The notes under the pieces: generated by a model | The model's input: only the letters and a program-made list of their open reading frames with translations | Told to the model about the DNA's origin: nothing | Database searches by the model: none | From: Nocardiopsis mwathae | Lineage (GTDB): Bacteria; Actinomycetota; Actinomycetes; Streptosporangiales; Streptosporangiaceae | NCBI RefSeq assembly: GCF_014201195.1 | Contig: NZ_JACHDS010000001.1 | Span: 2,666,001-2,730,000 of the forward strand | Direction: 5' to 3' | DNA length: 64,000 nucleotides | Part shown: positions 1 to 7,344 of the stretch, piece after piece | Numbering within the stretch: the stretch's first letter is position 1 | How the letters are laid out: each line of letters begins with the position of its first letter | Translations under genes and position numbers: made by a program

Positions 1-169
1 CGTCGGCGTTGGCGAGTTCAGCCCACCGGGCAGGGTTGGTCGCCCGGTCGACAGGGCGGCGCTGCCCATCCCACACCTGGTCGGGGATGAACGCGACGCG
101 CGGCACCCGCTCGAACGCTTCGCTCCACGCTGGGGGCACCTGGTGCGGTTCGAGGAGGGGGGTGGCCAC
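1..169 (-). CDS. SAM-dependent methyltransferase, PIMT-like, N-terminal fragment
   Basis: Only the first 56 codons lie in the window; the gene runs off the left edge. The reading starts with GTG at 169, overlapping the last base of the stop codon of the 30-aa ORF before it. The fragment contains VPRVAFIPDQVW followed by a DRATNPARW segment. This resembles the N-terminus of actinobacterial protein-L-isoaspartate-like O-methyltransferases, including those of peptide-maturation systems. The SAM-binding motif would come later and cannot be seen. The family assignment rests on this short N-terminal pattern only. Confidence 0.45.
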   Translation of the reverse strand, partial: MATPLLEPHQVPPAWSEAFERVPRVAFIPDQVWDGQRRPVDRATNPARWAELANAD

Positions 170-261
170 TACTTGTCCTTCTTCTCGGGCGGGGGCGGTG
201 GGGGGATTTCCTTCTCGGGTTTGTGGCCGTCGTGGTTGGAGTTGTCTTCGTGCTTACCCAC
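169..261 (-). CDS. 30-aa peptide, Lys/Glu/Pro-rich, coupled to methyltransferase
   Basis: Encodes MGKHEDNSNHDGHKPEKEI followed by six prolines and EKKDK. The GTG start at 261 has an AAGGAG Shine-Dalgarno five bases upstream. The start overlaps the end of the upstream ORF by 8 nt and the stop overlaps the methyltransferase start by one base, so the three look translationally coupled. A small charged peptide before a PIMT-like methyltransferase could be a modified-peptide precursor or a small partner protein. It lacks the motifs of precursor families I know, so the function is open. Confidence 0.5.
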   Translation of the reverse strand: MGKHEDNSNHDGHKPEKEIPPPPPPEKKDK

Positions 262-472
262 TCGGTCTCCTTTTCTGCCACGGGAGCTGCAGCATGACGG
301 TAACCCCGTGGTTGCTGTGTGTCAGGGGTACGGCCGGATCCGGCCACTCGACACACAGCCGACCCCTGGCATCAGCGACAGCGAGCACCACATCTTCTTC
401 GCCGACACCGCAGAGCGCGTCGGTGACCCGGCCGAGGATTGGGCAGCCGAAGGCCGTTCCATGATCTTTCAA
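254..472 (-). CDS. Hypothetical protein, first gene of a three-gene coupled set
   Basis: About 72 aa if translation begins at TTG 472; no ATG fits nearby and the Shine-Dalgarno is weak, so the start is uncertain. The reading frame ends with TAA at 254, overlapping the start of the 30-aa peptide gene. It contains DALCGVGEEDVVLAVADARG, which looks like a small beta-rich fold, but I recognise no family. The 220 bases upstream have no gene and are lower in GC, consistent with a promoter region for this minus-strand unit. Confidence 0.35.
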   Translation of the reverse strand: MKDHGTAFGCPILGRVTDALCGVGEEDVVLAVADARGRLCVEWPDPAVPLTHSNHGVTVMLQLPWQKRRPSG

Positions 473-690
473 CCCATTGAGGAAACCCCACCCTCGGCAC
501 GAATGGAGATCACCGTGACATGACGGCGCCCCGTTACTGGAGAAGTCCAGTCCAGGACGCTTCCCATTTACCCACTTTAGAAACAAGCGCGAATCGCGCA
601 AGCACCCAGCATTTCATCTGCTGGACGCGCGGCACACTCGAACATTTCCGCTTGCGCAGTTGAAGCGGCATAAGTGCGGCACGGCGTTTT

Positions 691-1074
691 TTATGACCTG
701 GACACTTCGGCTTCAAGGATGGCCCACCGAAGTGCGGCCACGACGCACGGGAACTCTGCATCGTCGTCCGGCTCGTCAGCACCGTGGTCGGTGGCCTCTT
801 CGCACAGCCCGAGCTCCCATGCCTCATGCAGGTTCAGGGACACGGCGAGGATGTTCGGCCGGGCTTGGAAGGAGCGCAGCGCCGACTCCTCCTCTTCACG
901 GGAGGCGGCCAGGCGCGTGTCCCACCCGGTGAGCTGGGCGCCGTCGGGCACGTCGGGCTCCGCTTCCACCAGGTGGCGCCACCACCGCGCCCGTCGCTCC
1001 TCGGACCACAGCTTGTCGAAGCGCGCAGTCTCAACTGTCAGCGATTCCACGAGCTTCGCCTGAGCGTTCTTCAT
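691..1074 (-). CDS. Hypothetical phage protein (127 aa)
   Basis: Starts at ATG 1074 behind an AGGAAGGA Shine-Dalgarno. The N-terminal half is amphipathic and charged (KLWSEERRARWWRHLVEAE), the C-terminal half acidic and then hydrophobic (DEPDDDAEF, then CVVAALRWAIL). No catalytic motif is visible and I do not recognise a family. It closes one minus-strand block; downstream of it lies the low-GC gap before the methyltransferase unit. Confidence 0.6.
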   Translation of the reverse strand: MKNAQAKLVESLTVETARFDKLWSEERRARWWRHLVEAEPDVPDGAQLTGWDTRLAASREEEESALRSFQARPNILAVSLNLHEAWELGLCEEATDHGADEPDDDAEFPCVVAALRWAILEAEVSRS

Positions 1075-1184
1075 TGTTGTCCTTCCTCGGTGATCGGATC
1101 TGGTGTCGGGGCCTCGTACAGGACCGTGACCACGGCCGACCTCTCATCCGAGGCAGAACCGAACCCCAGTGTTCGCGGTTCATG

Positions 1185-1925
1185 TCAGGCTGCCTGTCCG
1201 TTTGCGTTCGCGACCTGGTGGGCCACCAGGCCACTGTACTCATCAGGTGCGACAGTGGACCCGCACTGCCCGCACCACGCACTGTCGTCCCCCGCGCGCC
1301 GGTGCAGCATCAGGGAACCGCAGCCATCCCGGGGGCAGGGCACCCACACGGCGAGCACGGGGTGGTGGGGGCGGGCCAACCGGTCGGCGGCGCGGTGGGC
1401 TTCCAGGAGGTCCAGCCCGGCATCCGCGCCGCCGCGTTCGTCCACGGTGCCGTCGACCAGTCCCATGGGTTCCATGGGGAGCCCGAGCAGCGTCGCCAAC
1501 CGGTCGGTGAGGAGCCGGCACGCCCCGGTGATGCGGGCGTGCTCGCGCCCCCACGAAGCCACCGGGGCCTCCGGGAGCCCGAGCACGCGGCGGACCCGGG
1601 CCTCCCACGCGAACACGAGCCCGGCCAGGTCGGTGAGGGCTTCGTCGACCCGGCCGTTGATCGGCATCGGCGCGCCGGTGCGCGACGTGGCCACCCGCAC
1701 ACCGTCATCGCCGCAGCCGGGGTGGTCGCCGATGAGTTCCCGCAGCTCCCCATACACCTTGGGCAGGTCCTCCAAGGCCCGGCGGATCAAGGTCTCACAA
1801 CCCGGGCAGAACGCCCTCGGCCCCCTCGCCCCGGTTGTCTCACCGGTGCCGGGGTTGGTGGTGGCCGAGGTGCAGCGCGGCCCGCGAACGCACTCCCGCA
1901 GCGGATCGTCGGCGTCGTGGTGCAC
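1185..1925 (-). CDS. Zinc-ribbon-containing hypothetical protein (246 aa)
   Basis: Starts with GTG 1925 behind GGAGG at about five bases. A CPGC pair near residue 40 is followed by a helical region (LIRRALEDLPKVYGELRELIG). Near the C-terminus are a CPRDGC and a CGQCG pair (residues about 200-226), which would form a treble-clef or ribbon zinc site. Proteins with this layout are common in actinobacterial prophages, often without known function. A nucleic-acid-binding role is plausible but inferred only from the zinc sites. Confidence 0.65.
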   Translation of the reverse strand: MHHDADDPLRECVRGPRCTSATTNPGTGETTGARGPRAFCPGCETLIRRALEDLPKVYGELRELIGDHPGCGDDGVRVATSRTGAPMPINGRVDEALTDLAGLVFAWEARVRRVLGLPEAPVASWGREHARITGACRLLTDRLATLLGLPMEPMGLVDGTVDERGGADAGLDLLEAHRAADRLARPHHPVLAVWVPCPRDGCGSLMLHRRAGDDSAWCGQCGSTVAPDEYSGLVAHQVANANGQAA

Positions 1926-1982
1926 GGTTCCTCCCCATGTGGTGGCTGGTGTGGGCAGGTCGGCACGCTAACACCCCGGGCG

Positions 1983-2195
1983 TCACCCGCCGCGCAAACC
2001 GGCCTGCCGCAGCCGCGCCCGGTCGTTGAGCCAGGTGCGGGAGCATGACGGCGAGGAGGCGGTGATGACGGGGCGGCGGCTGCCGGGCGGGTACCACGCC
2101 CAGTGCTGCGAACCCGGTCGGCGCACCACCCTCCACCCGGCGTTTCTCGCGGCCCGGTACAGTGCCCGGTACTCGCGGGGCACTCTCGCGGTCAT
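1983..2195 (-). CDS. HicA-like small protein
   Basis: 70 aa. ATG 2195 overlaps the stop of the exonuclease gene as ATGA. The sequence YRALYRAARNAGWRVVRR, then SQHWAWYPP and a final RARLRQAGL, follows the pattern of HicA-like double-stranded-RNA-binding-fold proteins: helix, beta-hairpin with a conserved aromatic/His segment, C-terminal helix. No HicB-like antitoxin is next to it, so it is more likely a solitary phage relative than a working toxin-antitoxin pair. Confidence 0.5.
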   Translation of the reverse strand: MTARVPREYRALYRAARNAGWRVVRRPGSQHWAWYPPGSRRPVITASSPSCSRTWLNDRARLRQAGLRGG

Positions 2196-2935
2196 GGCTG
2201 GTCCGCGGCCGGTTCGGTGAGGATGGGCCACCCGAAGTTGACGGTTCCGGCGCGGGGGTCGTCGTGCTTCTCCCAGTGGGCTTTGAGGCTGCGCGCTTGC
2301 TCCTCGGCCCAGTCCACTTGCAGGTCATGGAGCCGGTCCGGTGTGAGCTGTCCGATCCACGCGTGGCGTGCGCCGATCCGGTAGGCGACGCGGACCGCGG
2401 CCAGGGCGTCGGCCTCAGCCCCGTGTGCGTCCTGTTCGGACAGCTCCACTTTGTAGTGCCGGGCGACATCGACAAGCTTGCGGGAGCCCTTCCGGTACCG
2501 GTCCGCCTGCTTGTCGAGGATCTTCGGGTCGACCACCGGGCGTAGTTGCTCGATCTGCCCGGCGAGGCCGGGGTGGCCGTGCCGGTGCAGCTCGGAGGCG
2601 AGGAGGGTCAGGTCATAGGAGGCGTTCATGGCGATCGTGGTGGCGCCATCGTCGGCCAGGCCCAGGAGGGCGCGGGCGATCTCCGCGACCCCCTGTGCGG
2701 CGTCCTGCCCGCCTTCCCGGGCCTGGAGTGTCGTCACCCCGTGCACCGCGGCAGCTTCATCCGGGATGGACACCCCGGGGTTGAGCAACCACGTGCGGGT
2801 CGCGGTTTCCCTGCCGCCGGCGCCGTCGATGTCGAGGACGGCCGCGGTGACGATCCGGTCCGAGAACGGGTCGGTTCCGGTGGTTTCCAGGTCGAACCCG
2901 GACAGGCGGCGGGTGAACCAGGGGGTGGGGGTCAT
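2192..2935 (-). CDS. DnaQ-like 3'-5' exonuclease
   Basis: 247 aa, full length for a free-standing DEDD exonuclease. ExoI motif DLETTG is at residues 15-20, ExoII is in NASYDLTLL (near 103-111), and ExoIII is HGAEAD with the HxAxxD spacing of the DEDDh subfamily. All four acidic residues and the histidine needed for two-metal catalysis are present. It probably acts in phage DNA replication, repair or nucleotide turnover. A C-terminal extension of about 60 aa, rich in charged residues, is unassigned. Coupled to the HicA-like gene. Confidence 0.85.
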   Translation of the reverse strand: MTPTPWFTRRLSGFDLETTGTDPFSDRIVTAAVLDIDGAGGRETATRTWLLNPGVSIPDEAAAVHGVTTLQAREGGQDAAQGVAEIARALLGLADDGATTIAMNASYDLTLLASELHRHGHPGLAGQIEQLRPVVDPKILDKQADRYRKGSRKLVDVARHYKVELSEQDAHGAEADALAAVRVAYRIGARHAWIGQLTPDRLHDLQVDWAEEQARSLKAHWEKHDDPRAGTVNFGWPILTEPAADQP

Positions 2936-2956
2936 TTGGGGGTTCCTGTTCTAGTT

Positions 2957-2993
2957 CCGGGGCCGGGCGGGCAGGTGTCCCGCCCGGCCCCGG
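2957..2993 (-). terminator. Intercistronic GC hairpin
   Basis: Perfect 15-bp stem (arms 2957-2971 and 2979-2993) with a 7-nt loop, between the stop of the 38-aa gene at 3012 and the exonuclease start. No clear U-tract follows, as is usual for actinobacterial terminators. Confidence 0.6.
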
Positions 2994-3011
2994 GTGTTGT
3001 GTCGGCGGGAC

Positions 3012-3128
3012 TTAGGCGTAGGACGCACAGGCGGTGTTGATCTCGGCCTGGTCGGGGCCACCGAGGACGTTTGCTCTGCGCGTGTGGACAGGGTGGCCGT
3101 GTGGAAGCGGTAGAGGTTCGGTCGTCAC
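3012..3128 (-). CDS. 38-aa hypothetical protein
   Basis: GTG 3128 overlaps the stop of the preceding gene as GTGA, which is the main reason to accept it. The product starts MTTEPLPLPHGHPVHTRR and has no recognisable domain. It is the last gene before a strong hairpin. Confidence 0.5.
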   Translation of the reverse strand: MTTEPLPLPHGHPVHTRRANVLGGPDQAEINTACASYA

Positions 3129-3436
3129 GTCTCCTCCCCCGCGAGCACGTACCGGGTCGTGACGACCTGGCGCTCCTCGACCTGGTGCACGGTCACCGGC
3201 CCCCCTGCGGGGAACAGGTCCACGTCCTGGTACTCGGTGAGGCCGAGCTGGTAGCGCAGCACCCAGAGGGTGGTGTCGCTGTCGCGGCGCACGATCAGCT
3301 CGTGGACCGACACCCACCGGCGGGTCTCGACCAGTTCTGTGTGGACCGGTGTGTAGCCGCCGAAGGGCTTCATGCTGTAGCTCAGGTCGACGAGGGCTTC
3401 GGCGGTGTCGAGGGGGATGGTGTGGGTGATGGCCAC
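3125..3436 (-). CDS. Hypothetical phage protein (103 aa)
   Basis: I chose GTG 3436 because GAGGAGA lies seven bases upstream; an ATG 15 bases further up would place that Shine-Dalgarno inside the gene. The protein alternates beta-like stretches (WVSVHELIVRR, LWVLRYQLGL, GPVTVHQVEE) and looks like a small beta-sandwich. No family recognised. Coupled to the 38-aa gene. Confidence 0.6.
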   Translation of the reverse strand: MAITHTIPLDTAEALVDLSYSMKPFGGYTPVHTELVETRRWVSVHELIVRRDSDTTLWVLRYQLGLTEYQDVDLFPAGGPVTVHQVEERQVVTTRYVLAGEET

Positions 3437-3498
3437 GCGGGGTCTCCTCATGGTGCGTAGGGGCGGTTGCGGCGTTTGCCAGCAATGGGTTGTGTCGG

Positions 3499-3636
3499 TC
3501 ACGTGTCAGGGGCGTCAGGCCAGCACAGCGGGCAATCGCATTCGGTCGACTCGTAGCCCAGGTCGTAGAGGCATTCGTCCTCAGGGGCACCCTCGTATCG
3601 GCGCAGACGTGCTGCTTCGCGGGTCCGCTCGCTCAT
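3499..3636 (-). CDS. 45-aa Cys-rich small protein
   Basis: ATG 3636 follows AAGGAG at about five bases. The product has MSERTREAARLRRYEG at the N-terminus and ECDCPLCW near the C-terminus, giving three close cysteines. Small proteins of this type occur between phage early genes. It overlaps the preceding 52-aa reading frame. Confidence 0.5.
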   Translation of the reverse strand: MSERTREAARLRRYEGAPEDECLYDLGYESTECDCPLCWPDAPDT

Positions 3637-3739
3637 TCGCTTCTCCTTCTCGGGCAGTGGCGCGGGCGCCACCCCGGGCGGGCCGCTGGTGGGTGTAGCC
3701 GAGTTCGACGAGGTAGGCGCGGCGCTTCATGGGGTCCAC
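3581..3739 (-). CDS. 52-aa basic hypothetical protein
   Basis: GTG 3739 has AAGGAGG five bases upstream, a strong ribosome site; an in-frame ATG lies 9 bases on. The product (MDPMKRRAYLVELGYTHQRP then an Arg/Ala-rich tail) has no recognised family. It overlaps the next gene by 56 nt, which is more than usual here, so the end may be functionally unimportant. Confidence 0.4.
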   Translation of the reverse strand: MDPMKRRAYLVELGYTHQRPARGGARATAREGEANERADPRSSTSAPIRGCP

Positions 3740-3761
3740 GTGGTCCTCCTTAAGTGCGTGT

Positions 3762-3790
3762 GGCCCGCCCTGGCCCTGCGAGGGCGGGCC
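3762..3790 (-). terminator. Intercistronic GC hairpin
   Basis: Perfect 10-bp stem (3762-3771 with 3781-3790), 9-nt loop, just downstream of the stop at 3799 and before the GTG at 3739. Confidence 0.55.
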
Positions 3791-3798
3791 GGTGTGGG

Positions 3799-4227
3799 TT
3801 AGGCGGTGGGGTTTTGGGGGACCAGGCGCCACCACTTGCCGTCAGCGGCGACCGGCGTGCCGGTCCGGGCGGCCTCCGCGACCACCCGGGCGGCGTCAGA
3901 GATCGCGGGTTCGCCGATGATCCGACCCTCCTCGGTGGTCTTGGGCGGGGCTGGGGTGTCCGTGGTGATCAGGTGGTAGTAGGGGCCGCGGTCGTCGATG
4001 CGGATCGGCATGCCGACCTCGGCGTGGTGGCGGACAGTGTCCAGTGCGCCCTGCACGTCGCGGTTGGCGAAGGGGGCCTCCAGCCCGGCGCGCATCCGGA
4101 TCATGAGGGCCTTGATGAGGTCGTCGCGGTCGGCGGTGCGCCATTGCTCCTGGGTGCCGTCGAGGACATCGCGGAGCGCGCTTTCGATCTGGTCGTAGAG
4201 GTGGTCGGTCGGTCCGGGCCAGGCCAT
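3799..4227 (-). CDS. Hypothetical phage protein (142 aa)
   Basis: ATG 4227 is preceded by AAGGAGG at six bases. The N-terminal part is helical (TDHLYDQIESALRDVLDG), the middle has a YYHLITTDTP segment, and the C-terminal part is another helix followed by KWWRLVPQ. No motif allows a functional call. The gene is followed by a hairpin and so closes a small transcription block. Confidence 0.6.
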   Translation of the reverse strand: MAWPGPTDHLYDQIESALRDVLDGTQEQWRTADRDDLIKALMIRMRAGLEAPFANRDVQGALDTVRHHAEVGMPIRIDDRGPYYHLITTDTPAPPKTTEEGRIIGEPAISDAARVVAEAARTGTPVAADGKWWRLVPQNPTA

Positions 4228-4294
4228 CGGTGCCTCCTTGGTGGTGCGGCTGGGTGTCGTGCCCGCCCCCGGCATTCCTTGCCGTGTGCGGTTG

Positions 4295-4549
4295 CTAGGC
4301 GTCGGCTTCCTTGGCGACGGCGGCGTAGGAGTCGATGTGGCCGCAGGGGGTGTCCCAGACGTGGGTGGCGTACCACTCTCCGTCGTCGTGCTGGTTGAAG
4401 ACGCGGGGCGTGCCGCGGGGGCCGCCGCATCGCGGGCAGGTGGCCGAAATGGTGACAGTGCGGGTCACGGGACGGAGCGGGCCGGAGCCCCACGGGGCCT
4501 CGGCTGCGCGGTCACGGATGCGGACGGTCATGGTAGGGCTATCGCTCAT
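4295..4549 (-). CDS. Zinc-ribbon small protein (84 aa)
   Basis: ATG 4549 with AAGGAAGG upstream. A CPRCGG pair near residue 38 and a CGH near residue 69 form a likely zinc site around a central WYATHVWD segment. The layout resembles small actinophage zinc-binding proteins without known role. Overlaps the upstream gene by 11 nt. Confidence 0.6.
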   Translation of the reverse strand: MSDSPTMTVRIRDRAAEAPWGSGPLRPVTRTVTISATCPRCGGPRGTPRVFNQHDDGEWYATHVWDTPCGHIDSYAAVAKEADA

Positions 4550-4829
4550 CGGTGCCTTCCTTCGCGGGGGTGGCCCCGGGTGACGACGCCCGGGTGTGGT
4601 GGCGGAACCCGGCCGGGATCATCCGTGTGGTCTTCCGGGTGAGTTCGCGCTCGTGAAGGACGAGTGCGACCTCGGCGGGGTCCTGGCGCTGGTCCATGGC
4701 GGGACCGATCACGAACCACCGGTCAGCGCGGGTGATCTCCAGGTCGCGGCCGAGGTCGGCGCACGCGTCCAACACGGCTTCGGTGTAGTCGTCCAGGCGA
4801 CGGGCCTGTTCGGTGTTGTCGGTGGTCAT
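4539..4829 (-). CDS. Hypothetical phage protein (96 aa)
   Basis: Starts at ATG 4829; the Shine-Dalgarno is weak (GAGAGAA). The first 40 residues are acidic and helical (RRLDDYTEAVLDACADLGRDLEI), followed by an ADRWFVIGPAMD strand-like stretch. No recognised domain. Translationally linked to the zinc-ribbon gene behind it. Confidence 0.55.
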   Translation of the reverse strand: MTTDNTEQARRLDDYTEAVLDACADLGRDLEITRADRWFVIGPAMDQRQDPAEVALVLHERELTRKTTRMIPAGFRHHTRASSPGATPAKEGTDER

Positions 4830-4849
4830 GGTGGTTCTCTCTCGGGGGT

Positions 4850-4882
4850 GCGGCCCCGACCACAACAGGGGGCCGGGGCCGC
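4850..4882 (-). terminator. Intercistronic GC hairpin
   Basis: 9-bp stem (4850-4858 with 4874-4882), 15-nt loop, immediately after the RNA ligase gene. Confidence 0.5.
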
Positions 4883-4899
4883 GTCTCGGAGTACGGCGT

Positions 4900-5676
4900 C
4901 TACTTCTTGCGTCCGGAGTCCCGACGCTTCAGGGTCCGCTCGTAGTCGGTGAAACGGGCTTTCGCTATCACCGACCGGTCGACGCTGCGCAGCACGATCC
5001 CCTCGGGTCGGCCGCCCGCTCCGTCGTCCAGCGCCACACGGGTCGACGGGAGCCGTTCGGCGAGGAAGTCCCGCATCGGCGCGATGCCACTCGGCAGGTC
5101 GGCGGCGTTGATGGCGCCGAGCCGCGGAGTGAGGGGGATCTGCTCCTTATCAGCCACCACGTGCAACGCGTCCTCGGGTAGGAAGGACTGCCCGCCCTCC
5201 TCGCGCCACGCGGAGATGCGGGCACGGTCCCAGCCCATAAGGCTGCCTGGCACATCGGCGACGTCGAACATGCGGTACCCGACCGTGCGCTGGCCGGTGT
5301 ACTGCTTACTGGCTCCGGTGACCTTCCCGCCGTACACCTCGAGGTAGTAGACGCGCACCCCCTCGTCGGGCGGTGTGATGCGGTCGGCCAGGTCCCGTAG
5401 GGCGTCCACGATCCCCAGTGCCGGGTTCGCGATGAGGTCGCCCCGGGCGTGGAGAAGTTCCTCGCGGCTGCCGATGAGGTAATCCCCGGTGGGGAAGATG
5501 ATGAGGCGCGAGTTCGTACCGTCCACCTTCTCCGTCAGAATCACCTCCCCTGCGAATTCGGTGGCCGTCTCCAGCAGGCCGCCGTTCTTCTTGTCGAGCT
5601 CGTGGTAGGTGGAGATCGACGGGTACTTCGTGGCGGAGTTCAGGGCGTCCAGGTCGATGGTTCGGGGGTCGATCAT
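4900..5676 (-). CDS. RNA ligase, Rnl2-like nucleotidyltransferase
   Basis: 258 aa. ATG 5676 lies behind AAAGGAA. All motifs of the ATP-dependent ligase/nucleotidyltransferase fold are visible: KYPSI near 17-21, motif I EKVDGTN at 49-55 with the adenylated lysine K50, motif III YYLEVYGG at 110-117, IIIa YRMFDV at 134-139, motif IV EGIVLR at 225-230 and motif V IAKARF at 237-242. This matches the T4 Rnl2 family, which seals 3'-OH/5'-PO4 nicks in RNA duplexes. It is shorter than T4 Rnl2 (334 aa) and lacks most of the C-terminal domain, so it may be a catalytic core only. No kinase/phosphatase partner is adjacent. It stands in an element that interrupts the host RNA ligase gene rtcB. Confidence 0.85.
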   Translation of the reverse strand: MIDPRTIDLDALNSATKYPSISTYHELDKKNGGLLETATEFAGEVILTEKVDGTNSRLIIFPTGDYLIGSREELLHARGDLIANPALGIVDALRDLADRITPPDEGVRVYYLEVYGGKVTGASKQYTGQRTVGYRMFDVADVPGSLMGWDRARISAWREEGGQSFLPEDALHVVADKEQIPLTPRLGAINAADLPSGIAPMRDFLAERLPSTRVALDDGAGGRPEGIVLRSVDRSVIAKARFTDYERTLKRRDSGRKK

Positions 5677-5760
5677 CGGGTGTTCCTTTCTCTTATGGGT
5701 CCTGCTTCGGCGGACGACGTGTCCCACAACAGGGAGCAGGTTTCGTGGGATCGGGGGCGC

Positions 5761-6189
5761 TCAGGACCGCCCAGTACGAGGCGGTTGGAAGGTCCACCAC
5801 CCGTCGTAGCCCTCGGGCACGGTGGGGAAGGCGTCCAGCATGGGGCGCAGCACCGACAAATGCCGCTCCATCACCTCGGGCTCCTGGGCGCCCCAGTAGC
5901 GTTGCCCGTCCCACCGGCCGTGGCAGTCGCCGCCGTAGCGGCCGTCGAGGTCCGCGCCCAACACGTCGAGCGGGTCGTCGAGGTCGAGGAGCCGGGGTAG
6001 GTAGTGGCTCCACAGCTTGAGGTCTCCGATGCACGCCCGAGTCACGCCGCCCTGCCTGCGGTACCAGACCGCGTTGGCCTGTCCGGTGAAGGCGATGCGG
6101 TCGCCGCGTGGGTGCTGGGTGCCGGTGATCGTGGCGAGGTCGATGGCGTAGAGGCCTCGGGAGATCAGGAATCGGGTTTCGCGGTGCAC
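5761..6189 (-). CDS. Hypothetical phage protein (142 aa)
   Basis: GTG 6189 start with GAGAGAA upstream. The N-terminus (HRETRFLISRGLYAIDLATI) is beta/alpha-like; the C-terminal half is rich in Gly, Asp and Trp (RYGGDCHGRWDGQRYWGAQEPE). Nothing matches a family I know. It directly precedes the RNA ligase gene in the direction of transcription and may be co-expressed with it. Confidence 0.6.
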   Translation of the reverse strand: MHRETRFLISRGLYAIDLATITGTQHPRGDRIAFTGQANAVWYRRQGGVTRACIGDLKLWSHYLPRLLDLDDPLDVLGADLDGRYGGDCHGRWDGQRYWGAQEPEVMERHLSVLRPMLDAFPTVPEGYDGWWTFQPPRTGRS

Positions 6190-6389
6190 GTTGGTTCTCT
6201 CTTGTCGGGTGTGCGGGCTGTAGCTAGAGGGGTGAGCACGACATCGCCGACGTCGCGGGGGGCGAGCTTGTTCAGGTGCCGACCGCAGGCTTTGGCCTCG
6301 CCCGGGTACCGCCACAGGAGTTGCCACGTCGCTGGGTGCGAGCACTCGTCGCACCAGGGGCCGGGGTGGGTGTCGCGGTAGTAGCGCAT
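6165..6389 (-). CDS. Zinc-binding small protein (74 aa)
   Basis: ATG 6389 overlaps the upstream stop as TGATG. WCDECSHPATWQLLW is followed by CGRHL, giving a C-x2-C-x(20)-C-x2-H zinc site. This is a common layout in small actinophage proteins. It overlaps the next gene by 25 nt. Confidence 0.6.
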   Translation of the reverse strand: MRYYRDTHPGPWCDECSHPATWQLLWRYPGEAKACGRHLNKLAPRDVGDVVLTPLATARTPDKREPTCTAKPDS

Positions 6390-6886
6390 CACGCAACCTC
6401 CGCGTAGAAAGGGGCGTCGAACAGCTCATCCGGCCAGTTCTCGGGGCGCAGCCACTCCCACCGCAGCCACCGGTCGGTGGTGACGCTGTCCAGCACCTCG
6501 TCATCGGTGATGGGGGTGGCGCGGGTCTCCGGCGGGACCGTGCCCGGGGTGAAGGGGTCGCCCGGGTCCTGGTGGTCGGGGCCGACGACGCGGTACCGGT
6601 GTGCGTTGTAGCCGTTGGCGCGGTGCCACTCGGCGCGTTCGGCGCGCCTTCGGCGCATACGGTCCAGGATCTGGGCTTCCGTGGGGTGCGCGAACGTGTG
6701 CCAGCCAACTCCGGTCTTGTACCGGCTCCAGTGCTCACGAGCGCTCACCCCGCACCACCGGCACCCTGACGGCGCCCTGTCACCGAACGGGGGTTTCGGT
6801 GCGAGCTTCCCGGCTGCTTTGGCTTCGGCCACGTCGGCGGACCCGGAGCCATTGCAGGCGGGGCATGGGCGGGTGAGCGGGGTCAT
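6389..6886 (-). CDS. Hypothetical protein with two Cys pairs (165 aa)
   Basis: ATG 6886. The N-terminus has CPACNGSG, a DnaJ-type zinc-knuckle unit, followed by CRWCG near residue 42, which together could bind one zinc. A basic helix (ILDRMRRRRAERAEWHRANGY) follows, and the C-terminal part is acidic with repeated Trp (RWLRWEWLRPENW). Probably nucleic-acid-related, but this is inferred only from the zinc and basic segments. Confidence 0.6.
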   Translation of the reverse strand: MTPLTRPCPACNGSGSADVAEAKAAGKLAPKPPFGDRAPSGCRWCGVSAREHWSRYKTGVGWHTFAHPTEAQILDRMRRRRAERAEWHRANGYNAHRYRVVGPDHQDPGDPFTPGTVPPETRATPITDDEVLDSVTTDRWLRWEWLRPENWPDELFDAPFYAEVA

Positions 6887-6911
6887 TTCTCGATCTTTCT
6901 GTGTGCGGTGG

Positions 6912-6953
6912 TCCCGGGGCCGCCCCCACCCGAAAACCGTGGGGCGGCCCCGG
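6912..6953 (-). terminator. Intercistronic GC hairpin
   Basis: 16-bp stem (arms 6912-6928 and 6938-6953) with a single bulged C and an A-rich loop. It lies between the stop at 6982 and the start at 6886. Confidence 0.6.
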
Positions 6954-6981
6954 GTGAGCTAGAGGTAGGTGATGTCGGCGG

Positions 6982-7344
6982 TTAGGGGGCGGTGTGTTCG
7001 GCGTCGGCCAGGTAGGCCCGGGCGCGCGCGATCGCGGGATTCTCCCCGGCGGGTTGCTGGGTTCCGGGGTCAAGGTGCTCGATACCGTCCAGCCACCCGT
7101 GGCGGCGGCCCACAGCAAGGTCGGCGCCTTCGGACGGGTAGCCGAGGACGAGGGCCCAGCGCAGGCGGGCGCGGGCGAGCTTGTCACCAGGCCCCCACTC
7201 GCGGGAGTGGGCGGCCCAGCGTTTGGCTTCGGCGAGGTCTTCCCAGGCGCGGCGGACCTCCGCGATGACGGTCCGCCGGATCTCCGCGTAGCGGGGGTCG
7301 GCCTCCCCGAGGGGGACCTGCCCGGGGATGCGGCGCCGGTTCAC
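6982..7344 (-). CDS. Hypothetical phage protein (120 aa)
   Basis: GTG 7344 overlaps the upstream stop as GTGA. The protein is mainly helical and charged (YAEIRRTVIAEVRRAWEDLAEAKRWAAH). It contains a GHGWLDGIEHL-like turn region but no known motif. Ends just before a strong hairpin. Confidence 0.55.
   Translation of the reverse strand: MNRRRIPGQVPLGEADPRYAEIRRTVIAEVRRAWEDLAEAKRWAAHSREWGPGDKLARARLRWALVLGYPSEGADLAVGRRHGWLDGIEHLDPGTQQPAGENPAIARARAYLADAEHTAP

Noticed and set aside
1983-2195. HicAB toxin-antitoxin pair
   Set aside because: Only a HicA-like fold is present. The adjacent gene is an exonuclease and no HicB-like antitoxin is encoded nearby.
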